DNA of 64,000 bases. It comes from Luteibacter anthropi. GTDB lineage: Bacteria; Pseudomonadota; Gammaproteobacteria; Xanthomonadales; Rhodanobacteraceae. Below the pieces are notes generated by a model that ran no database searches, had not been told where the DNA came from, and saw nothing but the letters and a program-made list of their open reading frames with translations. This document shows positions 15,520-26,991 of the stretch, in pieces. Every line of letters begins with the position of its first letter. The first letter of the stretch is position 1. A program made the position numbers and the translations under genes. Location of the stretch: the NCBI RefSeq assembly GCF_011759365.1, contig NZ_JAARLZ010000003.1:1-64000 (forward strand), read 5' to 3'.

Positions 15520-16319
15520 TCAGCGCGCGTCGAGCGCAGCGCGGATGGGGACGAGAAATTCCCGAGCCCTGCCGACGGCGTCTTCTGCCGAGGTCGCGCC
15601 ATCGAGACGCTGGACCAGGGCACTGCCGATCACCACGGCATCGGCGAATTCGCCAATGGCTTTCGCCGACGCGGCATCACGAACGCCGAAGCCGACCGCC
15701 ACCGGTGCTTTCGACCGGGCGCGAATACCCGCCACCCGCTCGGCGATATCCCCGGTGCTGAGCTGGGCGGCACCGGTGATGCCGTTGAACGACACATAGT
15801 ACAGGAAGCCGGCAGCCGCCTCGCAGAGGCGGCCCAGGCGACGCTCCGCCGTGGTGGGCGAGGCCAGCAGGATCTGGTCGAGACCGGCATCCTTGAGCGG
15901 CTGGAGTACGTGCGATTCCTCCAGCGGGCAATCCACCATCAGGACGCCATCCACACCGGCTTCGACCGCATCTTCGGCGAACGTCGCGTAACCGTACATC
16001 TCGACCGGATTGAGGTAACCCATCAGCACGATGGGTGTCTCGTTGTCCGTCTCACGAAATGCCGCGATCCAGGCCAGGACATTGGCCAGGCCCACGCCCC
16101 TGGCGATGGCTCGTTCGGACGCATGCTGGATCACCGGGCCATCGGCCATCGGGTCCGAGAACGGCACGCCCAGTTCGATCAGGTCCACGCCGCTGGCCAC
16201 CAGGCCGTGCAGCAGGGACACCACGTGCTCCGGCGACGGGTCGCCGGCGGTGACGAAGGTGACCAGGCCGGTGCGACCGGCCGACTTCAGTGCCGCGAAA
16301 CGGCGTTCGATGCGGCTCA

Positions 16320-16320
<1 letters not shown>
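15520..16320 (-). CDS. trpA: tryptophan synthase alpha subunit
   Basis: The 266-residue TIM-barrel enzyme cleaves indole-3-glycerol phosphate to indole and glyceraldehyde 3-phosphate. [16 protein letters not shown] contains the catalytic Glu, and [13 protein letters not shown] the catalytic Asp. The start overlaps the trpB stop codon by one base (TGATG), so translation is coupled and subunit amounts can match. It lies downstream of trpB and upstream of accD. Confidence 0.96.
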
Positions 16321-17531
<1,211 letters not shown>

Positions 17532-17560
17532 TGCCTTTGGTCTACCTTCTGGGTGCCGCG

Positions 17561-18184
17561 TCAGGCGCTGGGGAGGGCGCGTACGGCGGTGATGAACCGC
17601 TCCATCTTAGCCCCATCCTTGATCCCCGGCGATGTCTCGATGCCACTGGAAACGTCCACGCCCCAAGGGCGGGCCGTGCGGATGGCCTCGCCCACGTTGT
17701 CCGGGGTGAGGCCTCCGGCGAGGATCAGCGGCTGGGTCAGGTCCGTGGGCATCAGCGACCAGTCGAAGCGCTGGCCGCTGCCACCCAGCTCGCCCAGGCC
17801 GTGGCCATCGAGCAGGAGTCCGGCGGCACGCGGATACGCGCGCAACCGCGGCAGGGCGGAAGCCCCCTCCCCCATGGCCACCGCCTTCAGGTAGCGCACG
17901 CCGAACGAGGCGCAGAAGTCGTCCGCTTCGTCGCCGTGGAACTGGAGCATGTCCGGGCGCAATACACGAATCACCTCGTCGATGTAGTCGCGCTCGTCGT
18001 CCATCACGAGTGCCACCGTCGTGACGAATGGCGGCACGGCATCGCGCAAGGCAGCGGCCGACACGGGATCGACGAAACGCCGACTGCGCCGGGTCATGAC
18101 GAATCCGACGGCATCGACGCCCAACCGGGCGGCGAACTGCACATCGTCGATGCGGGTGAATCCGCAATACTTGAGCCGCGTCAC
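17561..18184 (-). CDS. trpF: phosphoribosylanthranilate isomerase
   Basis: The 207-residue TIM-barrel enzyme isomerises phosphoribosylanthranilate, the third step of tryptophan synthesis. The catalytic Cys is in KYCGFTR near the N-terminus (the family more often reads KICGLTR), the general acid Asp in LLLDGHG, and the phosphate site in [10 protein letters not shown] and VDVSSGIE. The start is a GTG that overlaps the truA stop codon (GTGA), so it is translationally coupled to truA. Confidence 0.95.
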   Translation of the reverse strand: MTRLKYCGFTRIDDVQFAARLGVDAVGFVMTRRSRRFVDPVSAAALRDAVPPFVTTVALVMDDERDYIDEVIRVLRPDMLQFHGDEADDFCASFGVRYLKAVAMGEGASALPRLRAYPRAAGLLLDGHGLGELGGSGQRFDWSLMPTDLTQPLILAGGLTPDNVGEAIRTARPWGVDVSSGIETSPGIKDGAKMERFITAVRALPSA

Positions 18185-18948
18185 AGCGTCACCTCGGGCG
18201 GCAGGCCCCAGTGGGCTTCGTACCTGGGGCCAAGGAAGGTCAGGCCTTCCGCCGGAGCGGTGGCCCCGGCCACCTCGCGATCCTGGCCTGCCAGCAGTTT
18301 GGCCATCCAGCCGGTTTCCTGCTCGCCACGTCCGATCGGAATCAGCGAGCCGACGATATTGCGCACCATGTGATGCAGGAAGGCATTGGCCTCGATCTCC
18401 ACCACGACATGGATATCGTCGCGGAAGACGCGAATGGAACGCACGTTGCGGCGCGCATGCGCCGCCTGGCAGGAGACGGCACGAAAAGCCGAGAAATCAT
18501 GTTCGCCGATAAGCGCCTGCGCTGCCTCGTGCATGCGGCTTGCATCCAGTGGCTTGCGCTCCCAGGCGACGAAGCGGGCATCGAGCGCGGGACGCACGTA
18601 ACGGGGAAGCAGGCGATAACGATACTGCCGGGCACGCGCAGAGAAGCGCGCATGGAAGTCATCGGCCACCGGCTGCGCCCAGGTCACCGCCACGCTGCGC
18701 GGAAGGTTCGAACAGGCACCCAGCACCCAGCCACGCATGTCGCGGGCGACATCGGTATCGAAGTGCACCACCTGGCAGCGACCATGCACCCCGGCATCGG
18801 TACGGCCGGCGGCCGTCACCTCGACAGGCATGTCCGCCACCCGGGCCAAGGCATCTTCGAGGGCGCCCTGCACGGTCTTGCCATGGCTGAGGCGCTGCCA
18901 GCCGAGGAAGTCGGTGCCGTCATATTCGACGCCAAGTGCGATGCGCAT
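18181..18948 (-). CDS. truA: tRNA pseudouridine(38-40) synthase
   Basis: The 255-residue product has the catalytic Asp in [12 protein letters not shown], the fold core [13 protein letters not shown] at the N-terminus and [13 protein letters not shown] near the end. It makes pseudouridine in the anticodon arm of many tRNAs. It overlaps trpF by four bases and heads the truA-trpFBA-accD cluster. The upstream gap to fumC holds REPs. Confidence 0.95.
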   Translation of the reverse strand: MRIALGVEYDGTDFLGWQRLSHGKTVQGALEDALARVADMPVEVTAAGRTDAGVHGRCQVVHFDTDVARDMRGWVLGACSNLPRSVAVTWAQPVADDFHARFSARARQYRYRLLPRYVRPALDARFVAWERKPLDASRMHEAAQALIGEHDFSAFRAVSCQAAHARRNVRSIRVFRDDIHVVVEIEANAFLHHMVRNIVGSLIPIGRGEQETGWMAKLLAGQDREVAGATAPAEGLTFLGPRYEAHWGLPPEVTL

Positions 18949-19048
18949 AAGGCTATTCAGTGAATCGGGAAACGGCCAAGGTTACCACTCCCCCACCCAG
19001 GCCGCTGCAGGAGGCAACACAGGCTGATCGCCGCCGACACCGCCCAAT

Positions 19049-19074
19049 GCAGGAGCGCGCCTTGCGCGCGACCG
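19049..19074. repeat. single degenerate forward REP
   Basis: GCAGGAGCGCGCCTTGCGCG followed by CGACCG differs from the usual GTAGGAG start by one base. No facing copy lies within the usual distance. Confidence 0.7.
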
Positions 19075-19123
19075 TGACCCGACGCGCCGCTACCGGAGAG
19101 GTAACGCCGATAACACTCCCACC

Positions 19124-19207
19124 TGTAGGAGCGCGCCTGCGCGCGACCGGTTGTCGCGAATGAATCCATCGTTCCGCACTACCGGTCGCGCGCAGGCGCG
19201 CTCCTAC
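19124..19207. repeat. REP pair
   Basis: A forward REP (19124-19150) and an inverted REP (19182-19207) end ten bases before the fumC stop codon. Confidence 0.9.
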
Positions 19208-19216
19208 AGAAGGGGT

Positions 19217-20602
19217 TTAGCTGCCGCCGTGGATGCCGCCCTTGGTGAGGGTGGAGGGGTCGAGCAGCTTTGCCAGCTCGGCCTTCGAAAGGCCCGTGGT
19301 TTCGAGGGCCACGTCGAGGATGGGACGCTTCTCCTTGTAGGCCTGCTTGGCCGTGGCCGCACCCTTTTCGTAGCCGATGACGGGATTCAGGGCCGTGACC
19401 AGGATCGGATTCTTGTCCAGCGCCTCGCGCACGTGATCCTCGTTCACCTTGAAACCGGCGATGGCCTTGTCGGCGAGCAGCACACACACGTTTGCCAGGA
19501 TCTCGATCGACTGCAGCAGGTTGTAGGCAATCACCGGCAGCATGACATTGAGCTGGAAATTGCCCGACTGCCCGCCGATGGCGATGGTCGCGTCGTTGCC
19601 GATGACCTGCGCCGCGACCATCGTGGCCGCCTCGGGAACCACCGGATTCACCTTGCCCGGCATGATCGACGAGCCCGGCTGCAAGGCCGGCAGCTCGATC
19701 TCGCCCAGGCCCGCCAGCGGGCCGGAATTCATCCAGCGCAGGTCGTTGGAAATCTTCATCACGGCCACCGCCAGCGCGCGCAACTGACCGGACAACTCCA
19801 CGGGAGCGTCCTGTGCCGCCATGCCGGCAAAATAATTGTCGGACGACTCGAACTTCACGCCCGTGAGCTTAGTCAGCTCCACCGCCACGGCGGGACCGAA
19901 CTTCGGATCGGCATTGATGCCGGTACCCACGGCGCTGCCACCCTGCGGCAGGCGACGCGTGCGCTTCAGCGTGTCGCCGATGCGCTCTTCCGCAGCTTCG
20001 ATCTGTGCCGACCAGCCGGACAATTCCTGGCCAAAGGTGATCGGCATGGCGTCCATGAGATGGGTGCGGCCAGTCTTGACGACCTTCTTCAGCTCCTTGG
20101 CCCGCGTGTCGATCGTCTTGCGCAGATGCTTCAGCGCCGGCAGCAGCTTTTCGCTGGTGGCCAGCGTTGCGCTCACCAGAATGGCCGTGGGAATGACGTC
20201 GTTGGAGCTCTGCCCTGCGTTGACGTGATCGTTCGGATGCACCTTGTTGCCGGCCGCCTCGGCGAGGTGGGCAATCACCTCGTTGGCATTCATGTTCGAG
20301 CTGGTGCCCGAGCCGGTCTGGAAGACATCGATAGGGAAATGCTCATCGACCTCCCCGGTTGCCACCTTCGCCGCCGCCTCGCGAATCGCCTTGGCGGCTG
20401 CCTTGTCGAGATGCCCCAGCTTGACGTTCGCCTCTGCCGCCGCCGACTTGATGAGGCCCAGTGCACGGATGAACTCGCGCGGCATGGCCAGGCCGGAAAT
20501 GGGGAAGTTGTCCACCGCCCGCTGGGTCTGGGCGCCATAAAGTGCCTTGGCGGGTACCTTCAACTCGCCCATGCTGTCGCGTTCGGTGCGGAACTTGCTC
20601 AT
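19217..20602 (-). CDS. fumC: class II fumarate hydratase
   Basis: The 461-residue product carries the fumarase/aspartase signature GSSIMPGKVNP and the blocks TGSGTSSNMNANEV and GRTHLMDAMP. It interconverts fumarate and malate in the citric acid cycle without an iron-sulfur cluster. Length and motifs are complete. It stands alone, with the rplS terminator region on its 5' side and REPs on its 3' side. Confidence 0.96.
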   Translation of the reverse strand: MSKFRTERDSMGELKVPAKALYGAQTQRAVDNFPISGLAMPREFIRALGLIKSAAAEANVKLGHLDKAAAKAIREAAAKVATGEVDEHFPIDVFQTGSGTSSNMNANEVIAHLAEAAGNKVHPNDHVNAGQSSNDVIPTAILVSATLATSEKLLPALKHLRKTIDTRAKELKKVVKTGRTHLMDAMPITFGQELSGWSAQIEAAEERIGDTLKRTRRLPQGGSAVGTGINADPKFGPAVAVELTKLTGVKFESSDNYFAGMAAQDAPVELSGQLRALAVAVMKISNDLRWMNSGPLAGLGEIELPALQPGSSIMPGKVNPVVPEAATMVAAQVIGNDATIAIGGQSGNFQLNVMLPVIAYNLLQSIEILANVCVLLADKAIAGFKVNEDHVREALDKNPILVTALNPVIGYEKGAATAKQAYKEKRPILDVALETTGLSKAELAKLLDPSTLTKGGIHGGS

Positions 20603-20675
20603 GCGGGGAACTCCGGTGGGGGGATTTCCCTAAGGTAAGGCCTGTCGGAGCGCTTTGACAGGCGGGGCCGGGAAA

Positions 20676-20711
20676 AACGAAAAGCCCGCGATCGCTCGCG
20701 GGCTTTCGTTT
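20676..20711 (-). terminator. terminator of the rpsP-rimM-trmD-rplS operon
   Basis: AACGAAAAGCCCGCG and CGCGGGCTTTCGTTT arms enclose a six-base loop. It lies 22 bases after the rplS stop codon. Confidence 0.9.
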
Positions 20712-20732
20712 GAAGCGATGCTTCCGGCCGGA

Positions 20733-21137
20733 TTATTCGGCGGCGGCAGTCGCGGCAGCAGCCTTCTTCGCGGCCTTGGCGGCAGCGGCGGCGGCCACGT
20801 CTTCCTTGATGCGGGCAGCCTTGCCTTCCAGACCACGCAGGTAGTACAGCTTCGCGCCGCGGACCTTGCCCTTGCGCTTGACTTCGACCGAGTCGATGGC
20901 ACGGCTGTGGGACTGGAACACGCGCTCGACGCCGGTGCCGTGCGAGATCTTGCGCACGGTGAAGGCGGAGTGCAGACCGCGGCTGCGCTTGGCGATGACG
21001 ATGCCCTCGAACGCCTGGACGCGCTCGCGGTTACCTTCCTTCACCTTCACATTCACGACCACGGTGTCGCCAGGGCCGAAATCCGGCAGCTGGCGGATGA
21101 TCTGCTCGGCTTCGAACTGTTGGAGGAGTTTGTTCAT
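20733..21137 (-). CDS. rplS: 50S ribosomal protein L19
   Basis: The product is 134 residues. The conserved core ([46 protein letters not shown]) is followed by an Ala-rich C-terminal extension ending [10 protein letters not shown]19 sits at the 30S-50S interface. The ATG at 21137 ([12 protein letters not shown]) gives the family start; an upstream start would add 37 unrelated residues. It is the last gene of the rpsP-rimM-trmD-rplS operon, ten bases after trmD. Confidence 0.96.
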   Translation of the reverse strand: MNKLLQQFEAEQIIRQLPDFGPGDTVVVNVKVKEGNRERVQAFEGIVIAKRSRGLHSAFTVRKISHGTGVERVFQSHSRAIDSVEVKRKGKVRGAKLYYLRGLEGKAARIKEDVAAAAAAKAAKKAAAATAAAE

Positions 21138-21147
21138 GACGCACCTG

Positions 21148-21930
21148 TCAATTTGTGTTGCAGCGGTCGTTACCGGCCGCTCCGTTTGGCCGTGCATACT
21201 CACGGCGGAATTCATCCAGCAATGCCCGCGATTCATCATCGAGTGCACGCTGCGTTAGTAGGTCCGGCCGGCGTAGCCAGGTACGACCCAGCGACTGCTT
21301 GCGACGCCAGCGGCGAATAGCCGCGTGATCGCCGGAAAGCAGCACCTCCGGCACGCCGCCCCACGCATCGTGATGCACGGGACGGGTGTAATGCGGGCAA
21401 TCCAGAAGACCGTCCGAGAACGAATCCTGCTGGGCGGACTGCACGTCGTTCAACGCGCCTTCCTGCAGACGACCCACCGCATCGATAACCACCGCTGCGC
21501 CGAGCTCTCCGCCAGACAGCACATAATCGCCGATTGAAAGCTCTTCGTCGACCTCGTGCTCGATCAGGCGTTCATCCACACCCTCGTAACGTCCGCAGAT
21601 CAGGGCAATTCGCGGCATTTTCGCCAGCGCTTCGGCCTTTTTCTGCGTCAACCTTTCGCCCTGGGGGCTGAGGTAAATAACATGCACCGGTTCCGGTGCC
21701 GCTTCTCGAATCGCCGCGAGCGTGGCTCGCAAGGGCTCGATCAGCATCACCATGCCTGGTCCGCCACCAAACGGGCGGCCATCCACGGTGCGGTAATTAT
21801 CAGTGGCGAAATCGCGCGGGTTCCAGGCTTCCACCTGGAGCAGCTCACGCTGCTGCGCCCTTCCTACCACTCCGATCGCGGCCGACTGGCGGACGAAATC
21901 GGGAAACAGCGACACCACATCGATACGCAT
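21148..21930 (-). CDS. trmD: tRNA (guanine(37)-N1)-methyltransferase
   Basis: This 260-residue SPOUT-class enzyme methylates G37 next to the anticodon and prevents frameshifting. [26 protein letters not shown] and [10 protein letters not shown] form the knotted S-adenosylmethionine site. It lies between rimM and rplS in the conserved operon order. The C-terminal tail ([18 protein letters not shown]) is slightly long. Confidence 0.96.
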   Translation of the reverse strand: MRIDVVSLFPDFVRQSAAIGVVGRAQQRELLQVEAWNPRDFATDNYRTVDGRPFGGGPGMVMLIEPLRATLAAIREAAPEPVHVIYLSPQGERLTQKKAEALAKMPRIALICGRYEGVDERLIEHEVDEELSIGDYVLSGGELGAAVVIDAVGRLQEGALNDVQSAQQDSFSDGLLDCPHYTRPVHHDAWGGVPEVLLSGDHAAIRRWRRKQSLGRTWLRRPDLLTQRALDDESRALLDEFRREYARPNGAAGNDRCNTN

Positions 21931-21949
21931 GATCTTCAGCAGCCGCCGT

Positions 21950-22465
21950 TCAGAACTCGGGATCCCAGTCCACCACGATGCGCCCAGCGTCGAAATCGAC
22001 CGAATGCACGTAAGGGCCCTGGACGAACGGAACCAGTCGCTCCCTGTCGCCGTCCTTTACCACCATGACGTCGTTGGCGCCGGTGGAAAACAGATGGCTC
22101 ACCCGACCGAGATGGACGCTTTCCGTGGTCACCACCTCGAGGCTTTCGAGGTCTGTCCAGTAGAACTCGCCCGGTGCGGGCGGCGGCAGTGCATCGCGCG
22201 AGACCGTGATCTCGCAGCCGACCAAGGTTGCCGCCTGGTCGCGATCCTCGATACCCGGCAGGGAGGCAACGATGCCCTTGCCCTGCGCGTGCCCGCGGAT
22301 TCCGCTCATCTCCCGTTCCATACCCGGCGCGGTGAGCAGCCAGGGCTGGTAACGGAAGATCTGGATGCGGGGCTCGGTCCAGCTTTCGAGCTTGACCTGC
22401 CCCTGCACGCCATGGAGCCCGACAATGCGTCCTACGCGGACGCGCTTGACGGACCCTGTCGACAT
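21950..22465 (-). CDS. rimM: ribosome maturation factor RimM
   Basis: The 171-residue product has the N-terminal RimM domain ([19 protein letters not shown]) and a C-terminal PRC-barrel-like domain ending in [16 protein letters not shown]. It binds S19 in the 30S head during 16S rRNA processing. The ATG at 22465 shares one base with the rpsP stop codon (TGATG); the TTG just upstream is less likely. Confidence 0.94.
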   Translation of the reverse strand: MSTGSVKRVRVGRIVGLHGVQGQVKLESWTEPRIQIFRYQPWLLTAPGMEREMSGIRGHAQGKGIVASLPGIEDRDQAATLVGCEITVSRDALPPPAPGEFYWTDLESLEVVTTESVHLGRVSHLFSTGANDVMVVKDGDRERLVPFVQGPYVHSVDFDAGRIVVDWDPEF

Positions 22466-22716
22466 CAAGCTGCCAGCTTGCCGGCTTCCTTCACGAGAGC
22501 GCGGACCTTGTCGGTCAGCTGCGCACCCTTGGCGACCCAGGCCTGGACCTTGGCGACGTCGAGCTCGAGACGCTTGTCGGCGCCCGAAGCGACCGGGTTG
22601 TAGTAGCCCACGCGCTCGATGTTGCGACCGTCGCGCGGAGCGCGCTGGTCGGTCACGACGACGTGATAAAACGGACGGCCCTTGGCGCCACCGCGCGAAA
22701 GACGAATCTTAACCAT
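22465..22716 (-). CDS. rpsP: 30S ribosomal protein S16
   Basis: The 83-residue product begins [20 protein letters not shown], the S16 signature, and contains ERVGYYNP. It is first in the rpsP-rimM-trmD-rplS operon and is translationally coupled to rimM by a one-base stop/start overlap. Confidence 0.97.
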   Translation of the reverse strand: MVKIRLSRGGAKGRPFYHVVVTDQRAPRDGRNIERVGYYNPVASGADKRLELDVAKVQAWVAKGAQLTDKVRALVKEAGKLAA

Positions 22717-22844
22717 AAGTTACGAGCTCCAGAATGCCGGATATCGGCAAGGCGCGCGCGAGAAGCGGGCGCGGTAAAGCGGTGAATTTTAGGGGTCGGT
22801 GTGTGGTGCGTCAAGGGGTTGGGCGGACGCCCCGAAGGGCGCGA

Positions 22845-24224
22845 TCAGCGCGGCGGCATCATCCCACCCATGCCGCCCATGCCCTTCATGGCGCCACGCA
22901 TCTGGCGCAGAAGGCCCTTGCTGCCGCCCTTGGACAGCTTGGACATCATCTTTTCCATCTGCATGTACTGCTTCAGCAGACGATTCACATCGGCCGGCTG
23001 GGTGCCCGAACCGCGGGCCACGCGAGCCTTGCGCGAGCCGTTCAGGAGATCCGGGTGACGGCGCTCCTTCTTGGTCATCGAGCCGATGATGGCGACCATC
23101 TTCTTCAGTTCGCCATCGTTGACCTTGGATTTCACGCTGTCAGGGATGCTCGACATGCCAGGCAGCTTGTCCATGAGACCGGCAAGGCCGCCCATGTTGT
23201 TCATCTGCTCGAGCTGATCTCGCATATCGTTGAGATCAAAGCGCTTGCCCTTGATGACCTTCTCGGCCAGCTTCTGGGCTTTTTCCTGGTCGACCTTGCG
23301 CTCCACTTCCTCGACCAGCGACAGGACATCGCCCATGCCGAGGATGCGCTGCGCCACGCGATCCGGATGGAACGGCTCCAGCGCGTCGGACTTCTCGCCC
23401 GCGCCCAGGAACTTGATGGGACGACCGGTGATATAGCGCACCGACAAGGCGGCACCGCCACGGGCGTCACCGTCGGTCTTGGTGAGTACCACGCCGGTGA
23501 GCGGCAATGCGTCGGAGAAGGCCTTGGCGACGTTCGCGGCATCCTGGCCGGTCATCGAGTCGACGACGAACAGGGTTTCGATGGGATCGATGGCGGCATG
23601 CAGGGACTTGATCTCCTGCATCATCGCTTCGTCGATATGCAGGCGGCCGGCGGTATCCACCAGCAGCACGTCGATCACTTCGCGACGGGCGGCCGCCACG
23701 GCGGCCCTTGCGATTTCCACGGGGTCCTGGCCGGCTTCCGAGGGGAAGAACGACACCTCGACCTGCGAGGCCAGCGTGCGCAGTTGCTCGATGGCGGCCG
23801 GACGGTAGACGTCGCAGCTGACCACCATCACGCGCTTCTTCTTGCGCTCCTTGAGGAAGCGGGCGAGCTTGCCGACCGTGGTGGTCTTGCCCGCACCCTG
23901 CAGGCCGGCCATGAGGACCACGGCAGGCGGCTGGGCAGCGAGGTTCAGTTCGCTGTTGGCGGCGCCCATGACGGCGGTGAGTTCGTCACTGACGACCTTC
24001 ACCAGCGCCTGGCCCGGCGACAGGCTCTTCAGCACCTCCTGGCCGACGGCACGCACCTTCACGCGCTCGACCAGCGCCTTCACCACCGGCAGGGCCACGT
24101 CGGCCTCGAGCAGGGCGATGCGGACCTCGCGGAGGGTTTCACGGATGTTTTCCTCGGTCAGCCGGCCACGACCACGCAGGCGGTTGACGGTGTCGGAGAG
24201 GCGTTGGCTGAGCGATTCAAACAT
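22845..24224 (-). CDS. ffh: signal recognition particle protein Ffh
   Basis: This 459-residue SRP GTPase has an N-domain, a G-domain with GLQGAGKTTTVGKLA (P-loop), DTAGRL and TKTDGDARGGAA, and a Met-rich M-domain. The tail is rich in Gly and Met (GAMKGMGGMGGMM). It binds signal sequences of nascent membrane proteins together with 4.5S RNA and docks with FtsY. The 4.5S RNA gene was not found in this window. It is divergent from the CcsA-like gene. Confidence 0.97.
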   Translation of the reverse strand: MFESLSQRLSDTVNRLRGRGRLTEENIRETLREVRIALLEADVALPVVKALVERVKVRAVGQEVLKSLSPGQALVKVVSDELTAVMGAANSELNLAAQPPAVVLMAGLQGAGKTTTVGKLARFLKERKKKRVMVVSCDVYRPAAIEQLRTLASQVEVSFFPSEAGQDPVEIARAAVAAARREVIDVLLVDTAGRLHIDEAMMQEIKSLHAAIDPIETLFVVDSMTGQDAANVAKAFSDALPLTGVVLTKTDGDARGGAALSVRYITGRPIKFLGAGEKSDALEPFHPDRVAQRILGMGDVLSLVEEVERKVDQEKAQKLAEKVIKGKRFDLNDMRDQLEQMNNMGGLAGLMDKLPGMSSIPDSVKSKVNDGELKKMVAIIGSMTKKERRHPDLLNGSRKARVARGSGTQPADVNRLLKQYMQMEKMMSKLSKGGSKGLLRQMRGAMKGMGGMGGMMPPR

Positions 24225-24265
24225 GGCGACCAGGCAATAAGCTGCGAAAACGCCAGATTATAGCT

Positions 24266-24403
24266 GTAGGAGCGTGCCCTGCGCGCGACCGGCCGGAGCG
24301 AGAGGTTCCCGCCCCCGGCGGTGCGCATGGGTCAATGGCGTCTGTCGTCAGCTACAGAACAGGCTCTTCGCCCTGCCCGGTCGCGCGCGAGGCGCGCTCC
24401 TAC
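24266..24403. repeat. REP pair with wide spacing
   Basis: A forward REP (24266-24292, with GAGCGTGCCCTGC variation) and an inverted REP (24378-24403) are about 85 bp apart, more than in most pairs. They lie in the divergent region between ffh and the CcsA-like gene. Confidence 0.8.
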
Positions 24404-24511
24404 AAGGCAAGGCGATGCATTGTGGTCGGTGGTCAGGTGCAGGGGTGGGACGGAGGAAATGCCACTGTGTCGCATTCACGATACCTGGCCGCTATGCCAC
24501 ACTGCGTGTCC

Positions 24512-25309
24512 ATGACCGTCACCGCCCTCTCGCTGGCCGCTATCGTCCTTTACCTGTGTTCCGCGGGCGTGCTCGCGCGGCCGCTGGTCACGGGTGCGCA
24601 ACCACTTGCCCGTATCGGCATGACCCTGGCCGGCCTGGCGGCGCTCGCGCATGCTGCGGTGTTGCTGAGCGCCCATCGCGGCACGCTCGACCTGCACTTC
24701 TTCGCAGCCCTGTCGCTGGTGGCCTGGATCGCCTCGGCGCTAACCCTGGTGGTGAACCTTTCGCGCCCCGTGGCAGGCCTGGGCATTCTGATTTTCCCGC
24801 TGTCGGCCGCCTTCCTGGCCATCGATGCCTTCCTGGCACCGCGCACCGCGCCGGAGGCCATGAGCTGGCAGATCGAGCTGCACGTCACCATCGCCGTGTT
24901 CGCCTTCGGCATCCTCTCCATCGCCGCCGCACTGGCGATCCTGCTGGCGATCCAGGAGCGCGCCCTGCGCCGCAGCCGCTTCGGCCACTGGCTGCGCGCC
25001 CTGCCCCCGCTCACCCTCACCGAAGTACTGCTGTTCCGGCTGATCGGTGCGGGCTTCGTGCTGCTCACGCTTACCCTGATTACCGGCGCCCTGTTCGTGG
25101 GCAACCTGTTCAGCCAGCACCTCGTGCACAAGACGGTGCTTTCCATCCTGGCCTGGGTGGTGTTCGGGGTGCTGCTGTGGGGCCGCTGGCGTCATGGCTG
25201 GCGCGGCATTCGCGCGGTGAACCTCACCCTGATCGGCATGGGCATCCTGCTGCTGGCGTTCTTCGGCACGAAGATGGTGCTGGAGCTGATTCTGCATCGG
25301 ACACCTTAG
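24512..25309 (+). CDS. CcsA/YpjD-type cytochrome c assembly-like membrane protein
   Basis: The 265-residue product has about eight hydrophobic helices and WQIELHVTIAVFAFGILSI and QHLVHKTVLSILAW, whose His residues fit the haem-handling CcsA/HemX group. The gene lies next to ffh, as the similar ypjD gene does in many proteobacteria. The family is linked to cytochrome c or haem assembly, but the exact function of the ffh-linked members is unsettled. No strong ribosome-binding site marks the start; an ATG at 24494 is an alternative. Confidence 0.78.
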   Translation: MTVTALSLAAIVLYLCSAGVLARPLVTGAQPLARIGMTLAGLAALAHAAVLLSAHRGTLDLHFFAALSLVAWIASALTLVVNLSRPVAGLGILIFPLSAAFLAIDAFLAPRTAPEAMSWQIELHVTIAVFAFGILSIAAALAILLAIQERALRRSRFGHWLRALPPLTLTEVLLFRLIGAGFVLLTLTLITGALFVGNLFSQHLVHKTVLSILAWVVFGVLLWGRWRHGWRGIRAVNLTLIGMGILLLAFFGTKMVLELILHRTP

Positions 25310-25383
25310 GCGGTTGTGATGGCGGTTTCGCTTTCACTCCGCTGATTCGTCTGCAACGCGTGATCCGGGGGCAATCGCTTCGA

Positions 25384-25474
25384 CCGGTCGCGCGCGAGGC
25401 GCGCTCCTACAAAAGCCGCCGCGCGCGCCCTACAAAAGCCCCTCCCCTGTAGGAGCGCGCCTTGCGCGCGACCG
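25384..25474. repeat. REP pair, outward-facing
   Basis: An inverted REP (25384-25410) comes before a forward REP (25449-25474), the opposite order from most pairs. A truncated fragment (GCGCGCGCCCTACAAAAGCC) lies between them. The pair sits between two convergent genes. Confidence 0.85.
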
Positions 25475-25533
25475 CTCCAGGCAGGTGAACAGCCGCAGGC
25501 ACAACGAATAGCCCCATCCCAAAACCACCCTAC

Positions 25534-26922
25534 CTACTCCCGGCTCGCATCAATCGCCTGCGACAGCCGCTCCACGCCAATCACCTCCATATCGCCCACC
25601 TTGCCCCTCTTCGGCGCGTTGGCGGCCGGAACCACTGCACGGCGAAAACCATGCGTCGCCGCTTCTTTCAGGCGCTCTTCGCCATTGGGCACGGGACGGA
25701 TCTCGCCTGACAGGCCCACCTCACCAAAGGCAATCGTCTTCTCCGGCAGCGGACGATCACGCAGGCTCGACAGCACCGCCATCAACACCGGCACATCCGA
25801 CGCCGTCTCCTGCACCCGGATGCCACCCACCACGTTGACGAAAACGTCCTGGTCATACGCCGCGACACCGCCATGCCGATGCAGCACGGCCAGAAGCATC
25901 GCAAGGCGATTCTGCTCCAGGCCCAGCACCACGCGACGCGGATTGCCCAGCGACGACTGGTCCACCAGGGCCTGCACTTCCACCAGCAGCGGACGCGTAC
26001 CCTCGCGCGTCACCATCACCGCACTGCCCGGCGTAGGTCCGGAGTGTGCAGAAAGAAAGATCGCGGATGGATTGGGCACTTCCCGCAGGCCCTTTTCCGA
26101 CATGGCGAATACACCCAGCTCGTTCACCGCACCGAAACGGTTCTTGAAGGCACGCAGCACACGGAAACGACTGCCGGATTCGCCCTCGAAGTACAGCACC
26201 GCATCGACCATATGCTCGAGCACGCGCGGGCCGGCGATACCGCCCTCCTTCGTCACATGTCCCACTAGGAAGACCGACGTACCCGTTTCCTTGGCAAAAC
26301 GGGTGAGCTTGGCCGCCGACTCGCGTACCTGGCTGACGGAACCCGGCGCCGCCGTGAGCAGTTCGGTCCAGATCGTCTGGATCGAATCAATGACCAGCAC
26401 CCGCGGGCGCGCGGAAGCTGCCTGTTCCAGGATGCGCTCGATGCAAGTCTCCGCCAGGGCGTGCAGGGGCCCGAGCGGCAGGTCGAGGCGCTGAGCACGG
26501 CCGGCCACCTGGGCCAGGGATTCCTCGCCCGTCACATAGAGACTGGGCAGCGCCACGCCCAGCGTGCCGAGCATTTGCAGCAGCAGGGTGGATTTGCCGA
26601 TACCCGGATCGCCACCGATAAGCACCACCGAACCATCGACGAGGCCGCCACCCAGCACGCGATCGAGCTCGCCGATACCCGTATGCGTGCGCGCCTCGGC
26701 CGTGAGCAGCACTTCCGTGAGCGGCGTGATCCTTGGCGCGCCGGCAGCCGCGCCCGCGTAGCCCCCACGCTTCGCCCCCGCGGAGGCCACGGCCGGGCGC
26801 GCAGGCTGCACCACGAATTCGGAAAGGACATTCCACTCGCCGCACTCGGCGCACTGGCCCTGCCATTTGCTGTGTTCCGCACCGCATTGGGTGCAGACAT
26901 AGGCGGTTTTCGCCTTGGCCAT
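25534..26922 (-). CDS. radA: DNA repair protein RadA
   Basis: The 462-residue product has an N-terminal four-Cys zinc finger (CTQCG, CAECG), a RecA-like ATPase with GGDPGIGKSTLLLQ, the RadA-specific KNRFG motif, and a C-terminal Lon-like domain (GEVGLSGEIRPV). RadA promotes branch migration in recombinational repair. Complete and of normal length. The upstream gene is alr, 69 bp away on the same strand. Confidence 0.96.
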   Translation of the reverse strand: MAKAKTAYVCTQCGAEHSKWQGQCAECGEWNVLSEFVVQPARPAVASAGAKRGGYAGAAAGAPRITPLTEVLLTAEARTHTGIGELDRVLGGGLVDGSVVLIGGDPGIGKSTLLLQMLGTLGVALPSLYVTGEESLAQVAGRAQRLDLPLGPLHALAETCIERILEQAASARPRVLVIDSIQTIWTELLTAAPGSVSQVRESAAKLTRFAKETGTSVFLVGHVTKEGGIAGPRVLEHMVDAVLYFEGESGSRFRVLRAFKNRFGAVNELGVFAMSEKGLREVPNPSAIFLSAHSGPTPGSAVMVTREGTRPLLVEVQALVDQSSLGNPRRVVLGLEQNRLAMLLAVLHRHGGVAAYDQDVFVNVVGGIRVQETASDVPVLMAVLSSLRDRPLPEKTIAFGEVGLSGEIRPVPNGEERLKEAATHGFRRAVVPAANAPKRGKVGDMEVIGVERLSQAIDASRE

Positions 26923-26991
26923 CGGATATTCCGTCGATCGATCGAAAGGAAGCTATATACCCTGTCGCCGTCGCAGGAAGCGATACGCAGC

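Noticed and set aside
13937-15799. 620-codon plus-strand open frame through the REP array and antisense to accD
   Set aside because: Its first part is translated REP repeats and the rest is antisense of accD and trpA, whose motifs are clear on the minus strand.
18949-19048. trp attenuator or leader peptide upstream of truA-trpFBA
   Set aside because: No short frame with tandem Trp codons and no terminator/antiterminator pair is visible; the space is taken by REPs.
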